Part shown: one piece after another, positions 48,496-59,695 of the stretch
Numbering within the stretch: position 1 is the stretch's first letter
How the letters are laid out: each line of letters begins with the position of its first letter
Source: Nomia melanderi
Taxonomy: Eukaryota; Arthropoda; Insecta; Hymenoptera; Halictidae
Direction of reading: 5' to 3'
DNA: 64,000 nucleotides
NCBI RefSeq assembly: GCF_051020985.1
Contig: NW_027475134.1
Coordinates: 3,286,001-3,350,000 of the forward strand
The notes under the pieces: generated by a model
Databases searched by the model: none
What the model saw: the letters and a program-made list of their open reading frames with translations, nothing else
Told to the model about the DNA's origin: nothing
Translations under genes and position numbers: made by a program

Positions 48496-50595
48496 TTAGA
48501 TACAGCGCAATAAACCAAATTGAATTATCTGCAGGAGGCCCTGGCGCATGAATCTGGGCAGCGGGAACGACCTCGGACCACCAGGGGCCGAGAAAACTAA
48601 AGTCTCATGGGGCCGGACACTCAGGGTCTGGGGAAAATCCATTATATATCTGGTGATATGTCGGGAGCTATTACAGATAGCGCAATAAATCAAAGTTCAT
48701 TGTCTGGAGGAGGCCCTGGCGCATGAATCTGTGCAGCGGGAACGACCTCGGTCCACCAGGGGCCGAGAAAACCACCGTCTCATGGGGCTGGACACTCACG
48801 GTGAGGGTAATATCCAATATATATCTGGTGATATCTCGGGTGCTATTACAGATAGCGCAATAAATCAAAGTGCATTGTCTGTAGGAGGCCCTGGCGCATG
48901 AACCTGTGCAGCGGCAACGACCTCGGACCGCCAGGGGCCGAGAAAACCACAGTCTCATGGGGCCGGACACTCTGGGTCAGGGGAAAATCCAATATATATC
49001 TGGTGATATCTCGGGTGCTATTACAGATAGCGCAATAAATCAAAGTGCATTGTCTGCAGGAGGCCCTTGTGAATGAATCTGTTCAGCGGGAACGACCTCG
49101 GATCACCAGGGGCCGAGAAAACCACCGACACATGGGGCCGGACACTCAGGGTCGAGGAAAAATCCAATATATATCTGGTGATATCTCGGGTGCTATTACA
49201 GATAGCGCGATAAATCAAAGTGCATTGTCTGTAGGAGGCACTGGCGAATGAGTCTGTGCAGCAGGAACGACCTCGAACCACCAGGGGCCGAGAAAATTAC
49301 AGATATTCGGAATCCGTCACCCAAGGTCATGTGAAAATCCAGCATATATCTGGTGATATTTCGGGTGCTATTATAGATAGCGCAATAAACCAAAGTGAAT
49401 TATCTGCAGTAGGCCCTGGCGCATGCATCTGTGCAGCGGGAACGACCTCGGACAACCAGGGGCCGAGAAAGCCACAGACTCATGGGGCTGGACACTCAGG
49501 GTTAGGGAAAAATCCAATATATATCTGGTGATATCTCGGGTACTATTACAGATAGTACAATAAATCAAAGTGCACTGTCTGTAGGAGGCCCTGGCGCATG
49601 AATCTGTGCAGCGGGAACGACCTCGGACCACCAGGGGCCGAGAAAACCACCGTCTCATGGGGACGGACACTCAGGGTCTGGCGAAAATCCACTATATATC
49701 TGGTGATATCTCGGGTGCTATTAGAGATAGCGCAATAAACCAAACTGCATTGTCTGTAGGAGGCCCTGGCGCATGAATCTGTGCAGCGGGAGCGACCTCT
49801 GACCACAAGGGGCCGAGAAAACCACCGTCTCATGGGGCCGGACACTCAGGGTCGAGGAAAAATCCAATATATATCTGGTGATATCTCGGGTGCTAATAGA
49901 GATAGCGCAATAAACCAAAGTGAATTATCTGCAGGAGGCCCTGGCGCATGAATCTGTGCAGCGGGAACGACCTCGGAAAACCAGGGGCCGAGAAAACGAC
50001 CGTCTCATGGGGCCGGACACTCAGGGTCAGTGAAAAATCCAATATATATCTGGTGATATCTCGGGTGCTATTACAGATAGCGCAATAAATCAAAGTGCAT
50101 TGTCTGTAGGAGGCCCTGGCGCATGAATCTGTGCAGCGGGAGCGACCTCTGACCACAAGGGGCCGAGAAAACCACAGTCTCATGGGGCCGGACACTCAGG
50201 GTCAGGGGAAAATCCAGTATATATCTGGTGATATCTCGGGTGCTATTAGAGATAGCGCAATAAACCAAAGTGAATTATCTGCAGGAGGCCCTGGCGCATG
50301 AATCTATGCAGCGGGAACGACCTCGGACCACCAGGGGCCGAAAAAACCACAGTCTCATGGGGCCGGACACTCATGGTCAGGGTAAAATCCAATATATATC
50401 TGGTGATATCTCGGGTGCTATTACAGATAGCGCAATAAATCAAAGTGCATAGTCTGTAGGAGGCCCCGGCGCATGAATCTGTGCAGCGGGAACGACCTCG
50501 GACGACCAGGGGCCTTGAAAACCACAGTCTCATGGGGCCGGACACTCAGGGTCAGTGAAAAATCCAATATATATCTGGTGATATCTCGGGTGCTA
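48496..50595 (+). repeat. Higher-order repeat unit U1 (12 monomers, 2,100 bp)
   Basis: Monomers in order by private marker are: 1 'aaactaaagtctcatgg' with 'gatatgtcgggagc'; 2 'agttcattgtctggagg' with 'ctcggtccacc'; 3 'gcggcaacgacctcggaccg'; 4 'cccttgtgaatgaatctg' with 'gacacatgg'; 5 'ggcactggcgaatgagtctg' with the substituted segment; 6 'gtaggccc' and 'aaagccacagac'; 7 'atagtacaataaatc' and 'tctggcgaaaatccac'; 8 'aaactgcattg' and 'ctctgaccacaagg'; 9 'tgctaatagag' and 'cggaaaacc'; 10 'ctctgaccacaagg' with 'ccagtata'; 11 'gccgaaaaaacc' with 'catggtcagggt'; 12 'gcatagtctg' with 'ggccttgaaaacc'. It matches U2 and U3 throughout. Confidence 0.93.
49297..49333 (+). repeat. Substituted 37-bp segment, main form (12 copies in window)
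   Basis: Monomer 5 of the higher-order unit replaces the usual 37-bp stretch after 'ccgagaaaa' by 'ttacagatattcggaatcc...', ending 'ccaaggtcatgtg'. It aligns without gaps to the normal monomer but matches only about half the bases, while both flanks are ordinary. Copies begin ('attacag') at 814, 2,914, 20,414, 42,644, 47,721, 49,296, 51,396, 53,496, 56,646, 58,046, 60,496 and 63,298. Spacing on the right is a whole number of monomers (9, 12, 12, 18, 8, 14). It contains CCAAGGTCA at 49,321-49,329 and similarly in the other right-hand copies. Confidence 0.88.
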
Positions 50596-52695
50596 TTACA
50601 GATAGCGCAATAAACCAAATTGAATTATCTGCAGGAGGCCCTGGCGCATGAATCTGGGCAGCGGGAACGACCTCGGACCACCAGGGGCCGAGAAAACTAA
50701 AGTCTCATGGGGCCGGACACTCAGGGTCTGGGGAAAATCCATTATATATCTGGTGATATGTCGGGAGCTATTACAGATAGCGCAATAAATCAAAGTTCAT
50801 TGTCTGGAGGAGGCCCTGGCGCATGAATCTGTGCAGCGGGAACGACCTCGGTCCACCAGGGGCCGAGAAAACCACCGTCTCATGGGGCTGGACACTCACG
50901 GTGAGGGTAATATCCAATATATATCTGGTGATATCTCGGGTGCTATTACAGATAGCGCAATAAATCAAAGTGCATTGTCTGTAGGAGGCCCTGGCGCATG
51001 AACCTGTGCAGCGGCAACGACCTCGGACCGCCAGGGGCCGAGAAAACCACAGTCTCATGGGGCCGGACACTCTGGGTCAGGGGAAAATCCAATATATATC
51101 TGGTGATATCTCGGGTGCTATTACAGATAGCGCAATAAATCAAAGTGCATTGTCTGCAGGAGGCCCTTGTGAATGAATCTGTTCAGCGGGAACGACCTCG
51201 GATCACCAGGGGCCGAGAAAACCACCGACACATGGGGCCGGACACTCAGGGTCGAGGAAAAATCCAATATATATCTGGTGATATCTCGGGTGCTATTACA
51301 GATAGCGCGATAAATCAAAGTGCATTGTCTGTAGGAGGCACTGGCGAATGAGTCTGTGCAGCAGGAACGACCTCGAACCACCAGGGGCCGAGAAAATTAC
51401 AGATATTCGGAATCCGTCACCCAAGGTCATGTGAAAATCCAGCATATATCTGGTGATATTTCGGGTGCTATTATAGATAGCGCAATAAACCAAAGTGAAT
51501 TATCTGCAGTAGGCCCTGGCGCATGCATCTGTGCAGCGGGAACGACCTCGGACAACCAGGGGCCGAGAAAGCCACAGACTCATGGGGCTGGACACTCAGG
51601 GTTAGGGAAAAATCCAATATATATCTGGTGATATCTCGGGTACTATTACAGATAGTACAATAAATCAAAGTGCACGGTCTGTAGGAGGCCCTGGCGCATG
51701 AATCTGTGCAGCGGGAACGACCTCGGACCACCAGGGGCCGAGAAAACCACCGTCTCATGGGGACGGACACTCAGGGTCTGGCGAAAATCCACTATATATC
51801 TGGTGATATCTCGGGTGCTATTAGAGATAGCGCAATAAACCAAACTGCATTGTCTGTAGGAGGCCCTGGCGCATGAATCTGTGCAGCGGGAGCGACCTCT
51901 GACCACAAGGGGCCGAGAAAACCACCGTCTCATGGGGCCGGACACTCAGGGTCGAGGAAAAATCCAATATATATCTGGTGATATCTCGGGTGCTAATAGA
52001 GATAGCGCAATAAACCAAAGTGAATTATCTGCAGGAGGCCCTGGCGCATGAATCTGTGCAGCGGGAACGACCTCAGAAAACCAGGGGCCGAGAAAACGAC
52101 CGTCTCATGGGGCCGGACACTCAGGGTCAGTGAAAAATCCAATATATATCTGGTGATATCTCGGGTGCTATTACAGATAGCGCAATAAATCAAAGTGCAT
52201 TGTCTGTAGGAGGCCCTTGCGCATGAATCTGTGCAGCGGGAGCGACCTCTGACCACAAGGGGCCGAGAAAACCACAGTCTCATGGGGCCGGACACTCAGG
52301 GTCAGGGGAAAATCCAGTATATATCTGGTGATATCTCGGGTGCTATTAGAGATAGCGCAATAAACCAAAGTGAATTATCTGCAGGAGGCCCTGGCGCATG
52401 AATCTGTGCAGCGGGAACGACCTCGGACCACCAGGGGCCGAAAAAACCACAGTCTCATGGGGCCGGACACTCATGGTCAGGGTAAAATCCAATATATATC
52501 TGGTGATATCTCGGGTGCTATTACAGATAGCGCAATAAATCAAAGTGCATAGTCTGTAGGAGGCCCCGGCGCATGAATCTGTGCAGCGGGAACGACCTCG
52601 GACGACCAGGGGCCTTGAAAACCACAGTCTCATGGGGCCGGACACTCAGGGTCAGTGAAAAATCCAATATATATCTGGTGATATCTCGGGTGCTA
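50596..52695 (+). repeat. Higher-order repeat unit U2 (12 monomers, 2,100 bp)
   Basis: Same twelve monomers as U1 in exact 2,100-bp register. By eye the two differ at only a few bases, for example 'gcacggtctg' versus 'gcactgtctg' (51,675), 'cctcagaaaacc' versus 'cctcggaaaacc' (52,078), 'cccttgcgc' versus 'ccctggcgc' (52,217) and 'ctgtgcagc' versus 'ctatgcagc' (52,406). At its start the preceding sequence reads 'attacagatagcgc' where U1 has 'attagatacagcgc', marking the join created by loss of two monomers. Confidence 0.93.
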
Positions 52696-55145
52696 TTACA
52701 GATAGCGCAATAAACCAAATTGAATTATCTGCAGGAGGCCCTGGCGCATGAATCTGGGCAGCGGGAACGACCTCGGACCACCAGGGGCCGAGAAAACTAA
52801 AGTCTCATGGGGCCGGACACTCAGGGTCTGGGGAAAATCCATTATATATCTGGTGATATGTCGGGAGCTATTACAGATAGCGCAATAAATCAAAGTTCAT
52901 TGTCTGGAGGAGGCCCTGGCGCATGAATCTGTGCAGCGGGAACGACCTCGGTCCACCAGGGGCCGAGAAAACCACCGTCTCATGGGGCTGGACACTCACG
53001 GTGAGGTTAATATCCAATATATATCTGGTGATATCTCGGGTGCTATTACAGATAGCGCAATAAATCAAAGTGCATTGTCTGTAGGAGGCCCTGGCGCATG
53101 AACCTGTGCAGCGGCAACGACCTCGGACCGCCAGGGGCCGAGAAAACCACAGTCTCATGGGGCCGGACACTCTGGGTCAGGGGAAAATCCAATATATATC
53201 TGGTGATATCTCGGGTGCTATTACAGATAGCGCAATAAATCAAAGTGCATTGTCTGCAGGAGGCCCTTGTGAATGAATCTGTTCAGCGGGAACGACCTCG
53301 GATCACCAGGGGCCGAGAAAACCACCGACACATGGGGCCGGACACTCAGGGTCGAGGAAAAATCCAATATATATCTGGTGATATCTCGGGTGCTATTACA
53401 GATAGCGCGATAAATCAAAGTGCATTGTCTGTAGGAGGCACTGGCGAATGAGTCTGTGCAGCAGGAACGACCTCGAACCACCAGGGGCCGAGAAAATTAC
53501 AGATATTCGGAATCCGTCACCCAAGGTCATGTGAAAATCCAGCATATATCTGGTGATATTTCGGGTGCTATTATAGATAGCGCAATAAACCAAAGTGAAT
53601 TATCTGCAGTAGGCCCTGGCGCATGCATCTGTGCAGCGGGAACGACCTCGGACAACCAGGGGCCGAGAAAGCCACAGACTCATGGGGCTGGACACTCAGG
53701 GTTAGGGAAAAATCCAATATATATCTGGTGATATCTCGGGTACTATTACAGATAGTACAATAAATCAAAGTGCACTGTCTGTAGGAGGCCCTGGCGCATG
53801 AATCTGTGCAGCGCGAACGACCTCGGACCACCAGGGGCCGAGAAAACCACCGTCTCATGGGGACGGACACTCAGGGTCTGGCGAAAATCCACTATATATC
53901 TGGTGATATCTCGGGTGCTATTAGAGATAGCGCAATAAACCAAACTGCATTGTCTGTAGGAGGCCCTGGCGCATGAATCTGTGCAGCGGGAGCGACCTCT
54001 GACCACAAGGGGCCGAGAAAACCACCGTCTCATGGGGCCGGACACTCAGGGTCGAGGAAAAATCCAATATATATCTGGTGATATCTCGGGTGCTAATAGA
54101 GATAGCGCAATAAACCAAAGTGAATTATCTGCAGGAGGCCCTGGCGCATGAATCTGTGCAGCGGGAACGACCTCGGAAAACCAGGGGCCGAGAAAACGAC
54201 CGTCTCATGGGGCCGGACACTCAGGGTCAGTGAAAAATCCAATATATATCTGGTGATATCTCGGGTGCTATTACAGATAGCGCAATAAATCAAAGTGCAT
54301 TGTCTGTAGGAGGCCCTGACGCATGAATCTGTGCAGCGGGAGCGACCTCTGACCACAAGGGGCCGAGAAAACCACAGTCTCATGGGGCCGGACACTCAGG
54401 GTCAGGGGAAAATCCAGTATATATCTGGTGATATCTCGGGTGCTATTAGAGATAGCGCAATAAACCAAAGTGAATTATCTGCAGGAGGCCCTGGCGCATG
54501 AATCTGTGCAGCGGGAACGACCTCGGACCACCAGGGGCCGAAAAAACCACAGTCTCATGGGGCCGGACACTCATGGTCAGGGTAAAATCCAATATATATC
54601 TGGTGATATCTCGGGTGCTATTACAGATAGCGCAATAAATCAAAGTGCATAGTCTGTAGGAGGCCCCGGCGCATGAATCTGTGCAGCGGGAACGACCTCG
54701 GACGACCAGGGGCCTTGAAAACCACAGTCTCATGGGGCCGGACACTCAGGGTCAGTGAAAAATCCAATATATATCTGGTGATATCTCGGGTGCTATTACA
54801 GATAGCGCAATAAATCAAAGTGCAATGTCTGTAGGAGGCCCTGGCGCATGAATCTGTGCAGCGGGAACGACCTCGGGCCACCAGGGGCCGAGAAAACCAC
54901 AGTCTCATGGAGCCGGACACTCAGGGTCAGGGGAAAATCCAATATATATCTGGTGATATCTCGGGTGCTATTACAGATAGCGCAATAAATCAAAGTGAAT
55001 TATCTGCAGGAGGCCCTGGCGCATGAATCTGTGCAGCGGGAACGACCTCGGACCACCAGGGGCCGAGAAAACCACAGTCACATGGGGCCGGTCACTCAGG
55101 GTCAGGGGAAAATCCAATATATATCTGGTGATATCTCGGGTGCTA
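52696..55145 (+). repeat. Higher-order repeat unit U3 (14 monomers, 2,450 bp)
   Basis: Has the twelve monomers of U1 and U2 plus two more at its end: one with 'gcaatgtctg', 'ctcgggccacc' and 'catggagccgg' (from about 54,796) and one with 'acagtcacatgg' and 'cggtcactc' (from about 54,971). U4 also has all fourteen, so the 14-monomer form is probably the full unit and the 12-monomer form a deletion. Private changes include 'gaggttaatatcc' (53,003) and 'gcgcgaacgacc' (53,812). Confidence 0.9.
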
Positions 55146-57245
55146 TTAGATACAGCGCAATAAACCAAATTGAATTATCTGCAGGAGGCCCTGGCGCATG
55201 AATCTGGGCAGCGGGAACGACCTCGGACCACCAGGGGCCGAGAAAACTAAAGTCTCATGGGGCCGGACACTCAGGGTCTGGGGAAAATCCATTATATATC
55301 TGGTGATATGTCGGGAGCTATTACAGATAGCGCAATAAATCAAAGTGCATTGTCTGTAGGAGGCCCTGGCGCATGAATCTGTGCAGAGGGAACGATTTCG
55401 GACCACCAGGGGCCGAGACAACAACCGTCTCATGGGGCCGGACACTCAGGGTCAGGGAAAAATCCAATATATATCTGGTGATATCTCGGGTTATATTACA
55501 GATAGCACAATAAATCAAAGTGCATTGTCTGTAGGAGGCCCTGGCGCATGAATCTGTGCAGAGGGAACGACCTCGGACCACCAGGGGCCGAGAAAACCAC
55601 CGTCTCATGGCGCCGGACACTCAGGGTCAGGGGAAAATCCAATATATATCTGGTGATATCTCGGGTGCTATTACAGATAGCGCAATAAATCAAAGTGAAT
55701 TATCTGCAGGAGGCCCTGGCGCATGAATCTGTGCAGCGGGAACGACCTCGGACCACCAGGGGCCGAGAAAACCACAGTCTCATGGAGCCGGACACTCAGG
55801 GTCAGGAGAAAATCCAATATATATCTGGTGATATCTCGGGTGCTATTAGAGATAGCGCAATAAACCAAAGTGAATTATCTGCAGGAGGCGCTGGCGCATG
55901 AATCTGTGCAGCGGGAACGTCCTCGGACCTCCAGGGGCCGAGACAACCACAGTCTCATGGGGCCGGACACTCAGGGTCAGGGGAAAATCCAATATATATC
56001 TGGTGATATCTCGGGTGCTATTACAGATAGCGCAATAAATCAAAGTGCATTGTCTGCAGGAGGCCCTTGCGAATGAATCTGTTCAGCGGGAACGACCTCG
56101 GATCACCAGGGGCCGAGAAAACCACCGACACATGGGGCCGGACACTCAGGGTCGAGGAAAAATCCAATATATATCTGGTGATATCTCGGGTGCTATTAGA
56201 GATAGCGCGATAAATCAAAGTGAATTATCTGCAGGAGGCCCTGGCGCATGCATCTGTGCAGCGGGAACGACCTCGGACCACCAGGGGCCGAGAAAATCAC
56301 CGTCTCATGGGGACGGGCACTCAGGGTCTGGGGAAAATCCAATATGTATCTGCTGATATCTCGGGTGCTATTAGAGATAGCGTAACAAACCAAAGTGCAT
56401 TGTCTGTAGGAGGCCCTGGCGCATGAATCTGTGCAGCGGGAACGACCTCTGACCACAAGAGGCCGAGAAAACCACCGTCTCATGGGGCCGGACACTCTGG
56501 GTCGAGGAAAAATCCAATATATATCTGGTGATATCTCGGGTGCTATTACAGATAGCGCGATAAATCAAAGTGCATTGTCTGTAGGAGGCACTCGCGAATG
56601 AGTCTGTGCAGCAGGAACGACCTCGAACCACCAGGGGCCGAGAAAATTACAGATATTCGGAATCCGTCACCCAAGGTCATGTGAAAATCCAGCATATATC
56701 TGGTGATATTTCGGGTGCTATTATAGATAGCGCAATAAACCAAAGTGAATTATCTGCAGTAGGCCCTGGCGCATGCATCTGTGCAGCGGGAACGACCTCG
56801 GACAACCAGGGGCCGAGAAAGCCACAGACTCATGGGGCTGGACACTCACGGTTAGGGAAAAATCCAATATATATCTGGTGATATCTCGGGTGCTATTACA
56901 GATAGTACAATAAATCAAAGTGCACTGTCTGTAGGAGGCCCTGGGGCATGAATCTGCGCAGCGGGAACGACCTCGGACCACCAGGGGCCGAGAAAACCAC
57001 AGTCTCATGGAGCCGGACACTCAGGGTCAGGGGAAAATCCAATATATATCTGGTGATATCTCGGGTGCTATTACAGATAGCGCAATAAATCAAAGTGAAT
57101 TATCTGCAGGAGGCCCTGGCGCATGAATCTGTGCAGCGGGAACGACCTCGGACCACCAGGGGCCGAGAAAACCACAGTCACATGGGGCCGGTCACTCAGG
57201 GTCAGGGGAAAATCCAATATATATCTGGTGATATCTCGGGTGCTA
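55146..57245 (+). repeat. M' block: second copy of the leader segment
   Basis: Starts with monomer 1 of the unit ('aaactaaagtctc'), then switches at about 55,335 to the M series ('gcagagggaacgatttcgg' onward). It follows 46,410-48,015 with an offset of 8,925 bp. Near 56,940 it jumps to the 'ctggggcatgaatctgcgc' monomer and continues with an offset of 8,750, so one monomer (about 48,015-48,190 in the first copy) is absent. Private changes include 'ggcactcgcgaatg' (56,590). Confidence 0.88.
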
Positions 57246-59695
57246 TTAGATACAGCGCAATAAACCAAATTGAATTATCTGCAGGAGGCCCTGGCGCATG
57301 AATCTGGGCAGCGGGAACGACCTCGGACCACCAGGGGCCGAGAAAACTAAAGTCTCATGGGGCCGGACACTCAGGGTCTGGGGAAAATCCATTATATATC
57401 TGGTGATATGTCGGGAGCTATTACAGATAGCGCAATAAATCAAAGTTCATTGTCTGGAGGAGGCCCTGGCGCATGAATCTGTGCAGCGGGAACGACCTCG
57501 GTCCACCAGGGGCCGAGAAAACCACCGTCTCATGGGGCTGGACACTCACGGTGAGGGTAATATCCAATATATATCTGGTGATATCTCGGGTGCTATTACA
57601 GATAGCGCAATAAATCAAAGTGCATTGTCTGTAGGAGGCCCTGGCGCATGAACCTGTGCAGCGGCAACGACCTCGGACCGCCAGGGGCCGAGAAAACCAC
57701 AGTCTCATGGGGCCGGACACTCTGGGTCAGGGGAAAGTCCAATATATATCTGGTGATATCTCGGGTGCTATTACAGATAGCGCAATAAATCAAAGTGCAT
57801 TGTCTGCAGGAGGCCCTTGTGAATGAATCTGTTCAGCGGGAACGACCTCGGATCACCAGGGACCGAGAAAACCACCGACACATGGGGCCGGACACTCAGG
57901 GTCGAGGAAAAATCCAATATATATCTGGTGATATCTCCGGTGCTATTACAGATAGCGCGATAAATCAAAGTGCATTGTCTGTAGGAGGCACTGGCGAATG
58001 AGTCTGTGCAGCAGGAACGACCTCGAACCACCAGGGGCCGAGAAAATTACAGATATTCGGAATCCGTCACCCAAGGTCATGTGAAAATCCAGCATATATC
58101 TGGTGATATTTCGGGTGCTATTATAGATAGCGCAATAAACCAAAGTGAATTATCTGCAGTAGGCCCTGGCGCATGCATCTGTGCAGCGGGAACGACCTCG
58201 GACAACCAGGGGCCGAGAAAGCCACAGACTCATGGGGCTGGACACTCAGGGTTAGGGAAAAATCCAATATATATCTGGTGATATCTCGGGTACTATTACA
58301 GATAGTACAATAAATCAAAGTGCACTGTCTGTAGGAGGCCCTGGCGCATGAATCTGTGCAGCGGGATAGACCTCGGACCACCAGGGGCCGAGAAAACCAC
58401 CGTCTCATGGGGACGGACACTCAGGGTCTGGCGAAAATCCACTATATATCTGGTGATATCTCGGGTGCTATTAGAGATAGCGCAATAAACCAAACTGCAT
58501 TGTCTGTAGGAGGCCCTGGCGCATGAATCTGTGCAGCGGGAGCGACCTCTGACCACAAGGGGCCGAGAAAACCACCGTCTCATGGGGCCGGACACTCAGG
58601 GTCGAGGAAAAATCCAATATATATCTGGTGATATCTCGGGTGCTAATAGAGATAGCGCAATAAACCAAAGTGAATTATCTGCAGGAGGCCCTGGCGCATG
58701 AATCTGTGCAGCGGGAACGACCTCGGAAAACCAGGGGCCGAGAAAACGACCGTCTCATGGGGCCGGACACTCAGGGTCAGTGAAAAATCCAATATATATC
58801 TGGTGATATCTCGGGTGCTATTACAGATAGCGCAATAAATCAAAGTGCATTGTCTGTAGGAGGCCCTGGCGCATGAATCTGTGCAGCGGGAGCGACCTCT
58901 GACCACAAGGGGCCGAGAAAACCACAGTCTCATGGGGCCGGACACTCAGGGTCAGGGGAAAATCCAGTATATATCTGGTGATATCTCGGGTGCTATTAGA
59001 GATAGCGCAATAAACCAAAGTGAATTATCTGCAGGAGGCCCTGGCGCATGAATCTGTGCAGCGGGAACGACCTCGGACCACCAGGGGCCGAAAAAACCAC
59101 AGTCTCATGGGGCCGGACACTCATGGTCAGGGTAAAATCCAATATATATCTGGTGATATCTCGGGTGCTATTACAGATTGCGCAATAAATCAAAGTGCAT
59201 AGTCTGTAGGAGGCCCCGGCGCATGAATCTGTGCAGCGGGAACGACCTCGGACGACCAGGGGCCTTGAAAACCACAGTCTCATGGGGCCGGACACTCAGG
59301 GTCAGTGAAAAATCCAATATATATCTGGTGATATCTCGGGTGCTATTACAGATAGCGCAATAAATCAAAGTGCAATGTCTGTAGGAGGCCCTGGCGCATG
59401 AATCTGTGCAGCGGGAACGACCTCGGGCCACCAGGGGCCGAGAAAACCACAGTCTCATGGAGCCGGACACTCAGGGTCAGGGGAAAATCCAATATATATC
59501 TGGTGATATCTCGGGTGCTATTACAGATAGCGCAATAAATCAAAGTGAATTATCTGCAGGAGGCCCTGGCGCATGAATCTGTGCAGCGGGAACGACCTCG
59601 GACCACCAGGGGCCGAGAAAACCACAGTCACATGGGGCCGGTCACTCAGGGTCAGGGGAAAATCCAATATATATCTGGTGATATCTCGGGTGCTA
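57246..59695 (+). repeat. Higher-order repeat unit U4 (14 monomers, 2,450 bp)
   Basis: Full 14-monomer unit. Its first twelve monomers also follow U1 at an offset of 8,750 bp, extending the M/M' match to a total of more than 4 kb. Private changes include 'gggaaagtcc' (57,735), 'ccagggaccgag' (57,859), 'atctccggtgc' (57,947), 'gcgggatagacc' (58,364) and 'acagattgcgc' (59,175). Confidence 0.92.
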
